Assembly: GCA_904501895.1 (NCBI GenBank)
Contig: CAJGCX010000055.1
Location: 1 to 10,883 of the forward strand
Source of the DNA: Clostridiaceae bacterium
GTDB taxonomy: Bacteria > Bacillota > Clostridia > Oscillospirales > Acutalibacteraceae
Length of the DNA stretch: 10,883 nt
Reading direction: 5' to 3'
Both the position numbers and the translations under genes were made by a program. Shown in pieces: positions 7,243 to 10,883 of this stretch (position 1 is its first letter; the number at the start of each line of letters is the position of its first letter). A model generated the notes under the pieces. That model had not been told where the DNA came from. It searched no databases and worked only from the letters and a program-made list of their open reading frames with translations.

Positions 7243-7329
7243 GGTGCGGACGATGGGAGTTGAACCCACAAGGAAGCAATATCCACAGGAGTCTGAGACC
7301 TGCGCGTCTGCCAATTCCGCCACATCCGC
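7242..7329 (-). tRNA. tRNA-Leu, anticodon CAG, CCA encoded
   Basis: Read on the - strand the 88-nt gene begins GCGGATG and ends CGTCCGC-A-CCA, giving a 7-bp acceptor stem with one G-U pair and discriminator A73. The D region has GGCGGAATTGGCAGACGC, typical of leucine tRNAs. The anticodon arm is CAGGT-CTCAGAC-TCCTG, which places CAG after U33. A long class II variable arm (about GGATATTGCTTCC) and a T arm GTGGG-TTCAACT-CCCAT follow. It decodes CUG. Two details are unusual: A follows the anticodon where CAG tRNAs normally carry G37, and the closing pair 31-39 is U-U. It stands alone behind its own promoter at 7349-7377 and ends at the hairpin 7205-7242. Confidence 0.95.
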
Positions 7330-7348
7330 ATATTAAATTTGCTGAATA

Positions 7349-7377
7349 ATAATATCATTTAAAGTAATAAAAGTCAA
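7349..7377 (-). promoter_or_regulatory. SigA-type promoter of tRNA-Leu
   Basis: On the - strand TTGACT (7377-7372) and TATTAT (7354-7349) are exactly 17 bases apart. The expected start near 7342 lies about 13 bases before the mature tRNA 5' end. The strong match suits a stable RNA gene. Confidence 0.85.
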
Positions 7378-7390
7378 GAAAAGCTACGCT

Positions 7391-7424
7391 AAAAAACTGT
7401 CGGTTAAGTTATAACCGACAGTTT
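7391..7424 (-). terminator. Intrinsic terminator of the ROK kinase/sialidase-like operon
   Basis: A 13-bp stem (7394-7406 and 7412-7424, core CTGTCGGTTA/TAACCGACAG) with a five-base loop is followed on the - strand by a run of T (complement of A at 7391-7396). It begins five bases after the stop of the sialidase-like gene and ends transcription before the tRNA promoter. Confidence 0.9.
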
Positions 7425-7428
7425 AATT

Positions 7429-8715
7429 TTATTTTATAAGCTTTTCTACATCGCTGAGCTTAATTCTCTTTGAGGCTATGAATGTCTTTCGTTTCTGCTT
7501 ACCCTTATCAGTACTGTATGTACCGCTTTCCTTTTCTTCAGGTGAGAAGATACCATAAGATGCAGTGACGATTGTACCATCTGCTAAAACAACATTACCA
7601 CAGTAGCCTGTGTCTGCATTAGCAACGATTGATGGCTCCTTCTGTTTTGGAAGATATGTGTGAGCAATCTTAATTCTGTACTGACCTTCTGTACCATTTT
7701 TAAGGTCATCGTAAGTACCGACCCAAGCAACCCAGCCTTCAGAATACCATTTTACTTCACCACCGAGTTTTCTCATAGCTCTTACTCGTTTACGGTCACG
7801 CTCAATTGAACGGAATGTAATAAAAAGTCTGCCATCATCAGTGTATTCAGCCTTATGGCGTTCGCCGTTAAGTGCAAAAGGTGCTTCCTTAGGTCTTGAC
7901 CATGTTTTACCCTCATCATTTGAGAAAATGAGAAGAGATGTACAGGTCTTTTTGTTGCAACGAGCAATAAGACAAAGCTCATCACCCTTGCCACCCTCTG
8001 AACGGACACATTCTACCTCGCAGATACCGGCATAGGTTTCAATATCACGATACATTGAAAGATATTTTTCAGGCTTTGACCAATGGTAATCACCATTTTC
8101 ATCAAATGTAAGAATTGTCTTATAATTTATGAAATTGCTATCGTGAAAAATACCCATCCACTTGTCAACAAATTCACCATTTTCCTTAAGTCGTGTAAGT
8201 GAAGCCATTGCAACAATAGGAATAAGTGGCATTTCGCTGTCATTATCCCACACACGCTTGAATTCTGTCCAGGTCTTGCCCTCATCAAGAGAAATTGAAC
8301 TGTTAAAGCCACCTGGGGTTGACATTCCCGGCCATTTTGAGTTTGCAGAAACGAGAATTAACTTTTCTTCACCATTTTTAAACTGCAAACGATAAACAGT
8401 TGGTGTTTCAAGTGATTTCTCCCAAGATACAGGTGGATTTTCAATTGTCTTATCGTAAGACACACCACCATTATCACTAATTCTTGAAATTACAGCACCC
8501 TTACCGTGTCCCTTTGGATAAAAAGTGAGGATATCACCATTATTAAGAAGCACTGAGTCAGGGTGACCGAGATAACCTGCATTATCATCAACGATAGAGT
8601 AATTATAAAGGTATTTTAATTCCTCAGGTATATTTTCCGGCTCAACACTCAGGTCAACCATTGGAATTGTGTAATAGCCATATTTTTTTGGAAAAGGTTT
8701 TTTCTGAAAAAACAT
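7429..8715 (-). CDS. Cytoplasmic sialidase-superfamily (Asp-box/BNR) protein, probable glycoside hydrolase
   Basis: Predicted six-bladed beta-propeller of the sialidase superfamily, probably acting on a glycan fragment after uptake. The 428-residue protein has two clear Asp-boxes, SLDEGKTW (142-149) and SNDEGKTW (265-272), and one degenerate box around SDNGGVSY (80-87). Other landmarks are GYLGHPDSVLL (47-57), FYPKGHGKGAV (65-75), GERHKAEY (284-291) and DGRLFITFRS (294-303), a pattern seen in proteins annotated as sialidase family. The classical N-terminal FRIP/YRIP arginine motif of GH33 is absent, with the HPDSV segment in its place, so true sialidase activity is doubtful. No signal peptide or membrane segment is present. 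The ATG lies two bases after the ROK kinase stop behind a weak GGAA; a TTG at 8730 would add five residues. It is the last gene of the operon. Confidence 0.8.
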   Translation of the reverse strand: MFFQKKPFPKKYGYYTIPMVDLSVEPENIPEELKYLYNYSIVDDNAGYLGHPDSVLLNNGDILTFYPKGHGKGAVISRISDNGGVSYDKTIENPPVSWEKSLETPTVYRLQFKNGEEKLILVSANSKWPGMSTPGGFNSSISLDEGKTWTEFKRVWDNDSEMPLIPIVAMASLTRLKENGEFVDKWMGIFHDSNFINYKTILTFDENGDYHWSKPEKYLSMYRDIETYAGICEVECVRSEGGKGDELCLIARCNKKTCTSLLIFSNDEGKTWSRPKEAPFALNGERHKAEYTDDGRLFITFRSIERDRKRVRAMRKLGGEVKWYSEGWVAWVGTYDDLKNGTEGQYRIKIAHTYLPKQKEPSIVANADTGYCGNVVLADGTIVTASYGIFSPEEKESGTYSTDKGKQKRKTFIASKRIKLSDVEKLIK

Positions 8716-8717
8716 AA

Positions 8718-9620
8718 TTATTTGTTCCAAGTCTTAAGTCTTTCACTTGCAAGATATGCAGCGCCAAGCATACCAGCCTTATTACGAAGCTGTGCTTTTA
8801 CAATTCTTACGTGCTTGTAGTTATCCTCAAGCTGTTCCTGAACCTTTTCATTAATATCCTTAATGAGCATATCCTCTGCCATAATGCCACCACCAAGAAC
8901 GATAAGGCTTGGGTTGAAAATGTAGCAAAGGTTACGAAGTCCTAATGCAATTTCATCTTCCCAATTATTGATTTCTTCCTTGATAATTGGATTTGCAAGA
9001 TTTTCAGGCTGGAAAATTTCACGACCATTCATAGGCTTGCCCATACGTTCTGAAACTGATGTTGTGAAAACACGACAAGCGGCATAAGCCTCATAACAAC
9101 CGATTCTACCACAAGTACAAGGTCTTCCATCCTTATGAGTAGCCATATGACCCATTTCTCCACCTGCATATCTTGAACCACGATAAACGTCACCATTAAT
9201 GTAGATACAACCACCTACACCTGTACCGTAAGTGAGGCAAAGGAAATCCTTTTCACCCTGAGCAGCACCGAAATGAGCTTCACCGATAGCAGCACAGTTT
9301 ACATCGTTATCAACTGCAACAGGCACACCGAATTCTTCTTCAAAAACACGAAGACAAGTATGGTTATAGTTAGGAATGTTACCAACACCATCGTTAATTG
9401 TTCCTGTTTCAATATCTACCTGGCCTGCTGTTGAAATACCGATTGCATCATACTGACCTTCATATTCCTTAAGCTTTGCTTCCATAGCGCGAAGCACCAT
9501 ATTGTCAGTATCCTTATATGTGTTAGTTGGAAATTCCTCTGAAAAAAGAACGTTGAAGTTTTCATCAACCAAACCGAATTTAATTGCTGTACCACCAACG
9601 TCAAATGCCATAAATTTCAT
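8718..9620 (-). CDS. ROK family sugar kinase
   Basis: ATP-dependent kinase of the ROK (repressor, ORF, kinase) family, phosphorylating a hexose or N-acetylhexosamine in the cytoplasm. The 300-residue protein has the N-terminal ATP motif DVGGTAIKFG (7-16) and VDNDVN (103-108) with catalytic Asp106. It also has TYGTGVGGCI (130-139), GEMGHM (154-159) and the zinc site CTCGRIGCYE (168-177) with His158 and three cysteines. A second phosphate-binding loop is LGGGIM (242-247). No helix-turn-helix precedes the kinase domain, so it is an enzyme and not a ROK repressor. The ATG is nine bases after AAGGAG (complement of 9630-9635); an upstream in-frame ATG at 9662 lacks an SD. The substrate is not readable. 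The sialidase-like partner suggests an amino sugar such as ManNAc or GlcNAc, but glucose is equally possible. Confidence 0.9.
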   Translation of the reverse strand: MKFMAFDVGGTAIKFGLVDENFNVLFSEEFPTNTYKDTDNMVLRAMEAKLKEYEGQYDAIGISTAGQVDIETGTINDGVGNIPNYNHTCLRVFEEEFGVPVAVDNDVNCAAIGEAHFGAAQGEKDFLCLTYGTGVGGCIYINGDVYRGSRYAGGEMGHMATHKDGRPCTCGRIGCYEAYAACRVFTTSVSERMGKPMNGREIFQPENLANPIIKEEINNWEDEIALGLRNLCYIFNPSLIVLGGGIMAEDMLIKDINEKVQEQLEDNYKHVRIVKAQLRNKAGMLGAAYLASERLKTWNK

Positions 9621-9644
9621 AAAATCCGTCTCCTTATTATTCAA

Positions 9645-9661
9645 TGCATTATTACTATGCA
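9645..9661. promoter_or_regulatory. Palindromic operator candidate for the ROK operon
   Basis: TGCAT (9645-9649) and ATGCA (9657-9661) form an inverted repeat with a seven-base spacer, just downstream of the predicted start near 9669 and before the ROK ribosome binding site. This position suits a repressor that blocks early elongation. No regulator gene is present in the window, and a short A+T-rich palindrome could be chance. Confidence 0.4.
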
Positions 9662-9675
9662 AAATTATTCAATTT

Positions 9676-9704
9676 ATTATATAGTATTTTTTTCACATTT
9701 ACAA
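9676..9704 (-). promoter_or_regulatory. SigA-type promoter of the ROK/sialidase-like operon
   Basis: On the - strand TTGTAA (9704-9699) and a perfect TATAAT (9681-9676) are 17 bases apart. The leader is about 50 bases to the ROK start at 9620. It is divergent from the promoter at 9725-9753, with only 20 bases between the two -35 boxes. Confidence 0.75.
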
Positions 9705-9724
9705 TAAGAAAAGAAAAAAAGTTA

Positions 9725-9753
9725 TTGAAATACAACACTCTAAATGATAAAAT
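9725..9753 (+). promoter_or_regulatory. SigA-type promoter of the secreted-protein gene
   Basis: TTGAAA (9725-9730) and TAAAAT (9748-9753) are 17 bases apart, and TG at 9745-9746 gives an extended -10. The upstream in-frame ATG at 9744 falls inside this -10 region, which supports translation from 9789. Confidence 0.75.
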
Positions 9754-9788
9754 TTGTTTGTAAGATTAATTATTATGAGGTGTTTTAT

Positions 9789-10574
9789 ATGAAATTCACT
9801 AAGGTGACAAAGGTTATTTCAAGTCTGTTCCTTTCAATTCTTCTCATTTTTTCAATTATTCCTACTGCTTTTGCAGCAGAAGTATTTGATGAAAACAACA
9901 TTCCTTATGAAGAGCTTATGGATGCAGGCTATAAAAAGGCAGAAATTGACAAAGCCGCTGATATGATGAACGCTTATGCGCAATCAGTTCCTGAATATAA
10001 AGAAAAATCAGGAACAGGCACACGAATTGTCGCTAATCTCTCCGTTGTAACACGAGTAGAGGGTTTTGGTCACGCTTGGATTTATGTGGAAAATCTTACA
10101 GACGGACCGATACAGGTAGGTCACTATACACTTCCTGCTAATGAAGGTGTTTCAGTAGGTCTTTTTTCATTCACTTGTGACGACGGCATCGGTATTTATT
10201 ATAATGTTGAAGCATACTGCTGTAATGTTCACGGTGGTGATGGCCTTGTTTCAATAACAACAGACCTTGATGAAGGTGAATTAAATAAACTCAGCAATAA
10301 GTTACTTGATTACCCTAACCATTGGGACCCATTCTTTAACTGCATGTACTTTGCTTTCAGTATGTGGAATTCTGTTTCAGGAAGAAAGGTTATTCCACTT
10401 GTGATTCCTGCATTCGGTCAGCTTCAGCTCCGTATGCACGGTGGTAAGGAAAACAACCTTACAATGTATTGCCCAAGGCCTGACCAGGTATTCAGACTTG
10501 AAGGCAAATTCGGTAAAAAGGAAGTGCTTGTCCCTGTAAGTGCAGGTTCAATTGACCAGGAAATCGGTGGATAA
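9789..10574 (+). CDS. Secreted protein, possible circularly permuted NlpC/P60 (papain-like) hydrolase
   Basis: I cannot place this 261-residue protein in a named family with certainty. Residues 1-29 are a clear Sec signal peptide: basic MKFTKVTK, a hydrophobic core SSLFLSILLIFSII, and cleavage after AFA at 29. The mature part starts with a charged helical stretch (about 35-72) and then a mostly beta domain. GHAWIYVEN (94-102) supplies His95, followed by VGHYTLP, GIYYNVEAY (135-143) and FNCMYFAFSMWN (183-194) with Cys185. A His strand followed later by NCxxFAxxxWN is the order seen in circularly permuted NlpC/P60 and LRAT-like enzymes, so a peptidase or amidase on the cell surface is plausible. 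Other cysteines are at 130, 144, 145 and 228. There is no cell-wall anchor. The ATG follows GAGGTG at a six-base gap. It diverges from the ROK operon and has its own terminator. Confidence 0.75.
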   Translation: MKFTKVTKVISSLFLSILLIFSIIPTAFAAEVFDENNIPYEELMDAGYKKAEIDKAADMMNAYAQSVPEYKEKSGTGTRIVANLSVVTRVEGFGHAWIYVENLTDGPIQVGHYTLPANEGVSVGLFSFTCDDGIGIYYNVEAYCCNVHGGDGLVSITTDLDEGELNKLSNKLLDYPNHWDPFFNCMYFAFSMWNSVSGRKVIPLVIPAFGQLQLRMHGGKENNLTMYCPRPDQVFRLEGKFGKKEVLVPVSAGSIDQEIGG

Positions 10575-10597
10575 ATCCAAAATAATACTCAAGATAT

Positions 10598-10624
10598 AAG
10601 GACGGTGAAAATCCGTCCTTTTTT
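10598..10624 (+). terminator. Intrinsic terminator of the secreted-protein gene
   Basis: An 8-bp stem AAGGACGG/CCGTCCTT (10598-10605 and 10613-10620) with loop TGAAAAT is followed directly by TTTT. It lies 23 bases after the stop at 10574. Confidence 0.88.
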
Positions 10625-10679
10625 ATTACCAAAAAACAACGTATTTTTTTGTACAATATGTTAAATTTTAATTTTACTC

Positions 10680-10708
10680 TTGTATATTCTATTAAAATAG
10701 TGTAAAAT
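10680..10708 (+). promoter_or_regulatory. Promoter candidate for the gene at the right edge
   Basis: TTGTAT (10680-10685) and TAAAAT (10703-10708) are 17 bases apart. A start near 10715 would give an untranslated leader of about 80 bases that includes the hairpin at 10729-10748. The rest of 10625-10679 is A+T-rich and shows nothing else I can support. Confidence 0.6.
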
Positions 10709-10728
10709 AGGTACGTTAATGTGATAAA

Positions 10729-10748
10729 GTATGTTGGTAACAGCATAC
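10729..10748 (+). other. Leader hairpin with GUAA tetraloop
   Basis: GTATGTTG (10729-10736) pairs with CAGCATAC (10741-10748) over 8 bp with one G-U pair and a GTAA loop of GNRA type. It lies in the predicted leader of the next gene, about 46 bases before its ATG. The bases after it (ATTTTC) are not a full T-run, so it is not a convincing terminator. It may be an RNA structure or, as DNA, a protein-binding palindrome. Confidence 0.5.
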
Positions 10749-10794
10749 ATTTTCACTTGAAAACTCAAAAATGTTCGAAAAGGTGGTTTTTCCC

Positions 10795-10883
10795 ATGGAA
10801 AACAACAAAACTCAGGCAGAGCTTTATCGTGAGGAACGAAAAGAAAGACTCGCTAAGGCTGCTGCTAAAAATGCAAAAAGAAG
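10795..10883 (+). CDS. Unidentified protein with charged N-terminus, 3' end outside window
   Basis: Only 29 codons and two bases are present. The ATG follows AGGTGG (10781-10786) at an eight-base gap; an in-frame ATG at 10771 would add eight residues but has no clear SD. The visible residues are very rich in Lys, Arg, Glu and Ala, with the core AELYREERKERLAKAAAK, and would form an amphipathic helix without a signal peptide. A cytosolic basic tail before a membrane segment is one possibility, but no transmembrane region is reached. I do not recognise the family. A predicted promoter and hairpin-containing leader precede it, so it starts a new transcription unit. Confidence 0.7.
   Translation, partial: MENNKTQAELYREERKERLAKAAAKNAKR

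Noticed and set aside
8716..8730. TTG start for the sialidase-like gene adding five residues
   Set aside because: The ATG at 8715 directly follows the ROK stop in a normal coupled arrangement and needs no rare start; the SD is weak for both, so some doubt remains.
9621..9662. ATG at 9662 for the ROK kinase adding 14 residues
   Set aside because: The extra residues precede the conserved DVGGT start of the family, cross the operator candidate and lack an SD, while AAGGAG lies nine bases before the ATG at 9620.
9744..9788. ATG at 9744 for the secreted protein adding 15 residues
   Set aside because: It overlaps the -10 box; the ATG at 9789 has GAGGTG in front and gives a normal signal peptide.
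10492..10746. 84-codon reading frame on the - strand at the right end
   Set aside because: It spans a terminator, a promoter and the end of the secreted-protein gene, with A+T-driven composition and no SD or motif.
10729..10754. Leader hairpin as a transcription terminator or attenuator
   Set aside because: Only ATTTTC follows the stem, and a complete terminator for the upstream gene already exists at 10598-10624.
1..10883. CRISPR array, phage, transposase or defence genes
   Set aside because: I saw no regularly spaced repeats, integrase or transposase motifs, or defence-type domains in the supported genes.

Overview
The window looks like the chromosome of a low-GC, spore-forming member of the Clostridia, probably a gut Oscillospirales/Ruminococcus-type bacterium. 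The organism is inferred from A+T-rich DNA, Firmicutes-style Shine-Dalgarno sequences (AAGGAG, GGTGAT), SigA-type promoters, dipicolinate synthase genes (endospores) and a sialidase-like/ROK kinase pair typical of glycan users. There is no clear phage, insertion sequence, CRISPR array or defence island. Most of the window is housekeeping, with a less ordinary right-hand third.

Region 1 (1-3513, + strand) is a tight operon. It runs from the 3' end of prfA (release factor 1) through a Sua5-type threonylcarbamoyl-AMP synthase (tRNA t6A), coaE (last step of CoA synthesis) and an M18 zinc aminopeptidase, and ends at an intrinsic terminator. Junctions are 5 nt, a 1-nt overlap and 18 nt, so the genes are probably cotranscribed and partly translationally coupled. 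Translation fidelity, cofactor supply and peptide turnover are grouped here.

Region 2 (3451-5107) has a roughly 175-bp repeat-like intergenic element with imperfect inverted ends. The convergent dipicolinate synthase operon (spoVFA-spoVFB, - strand) follows. Its B subunit starts with TTG behind a strong SD, and a SigK-like promoter lies upstream.

Region 3 (5116-7242, + strand) carries murC (peptidoglycan precursor synthesis) and ung (uracil excision from DNA), overlapping by 14 nt. They share a bidirectional terminator with a converging tRNA-Leu(CAG) gene (7242-7329, -), which has its own strong promoter.

Region 4 (7391-9704, - strand) is a two-gene operon: a ROK-family sugar kinase, then a cytoplasmic Asp-box protein of the sialidase superfamily. 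It has a good promoter and a palindromic operator candidate just downstream of the transcription start. From a promoter only 20 bp away, and divergently, a secreted 261-residue protein is transcribed. Its spaced His (GHAW) and Cys (NCxxFAxxxWN) motifs resemble a circularly permuted NlpC/P60 (papain-like) hydrolase. This is the least characterised gene in the window.

Region 5 (10598-10883) holds the terminator of that gene, a new promoter, a leader with an 8-bp hairpin capped by a GUAA tetraloop, and the first 29 codons of an unidentified gene with a highly charged N-terminus that runs off the window.
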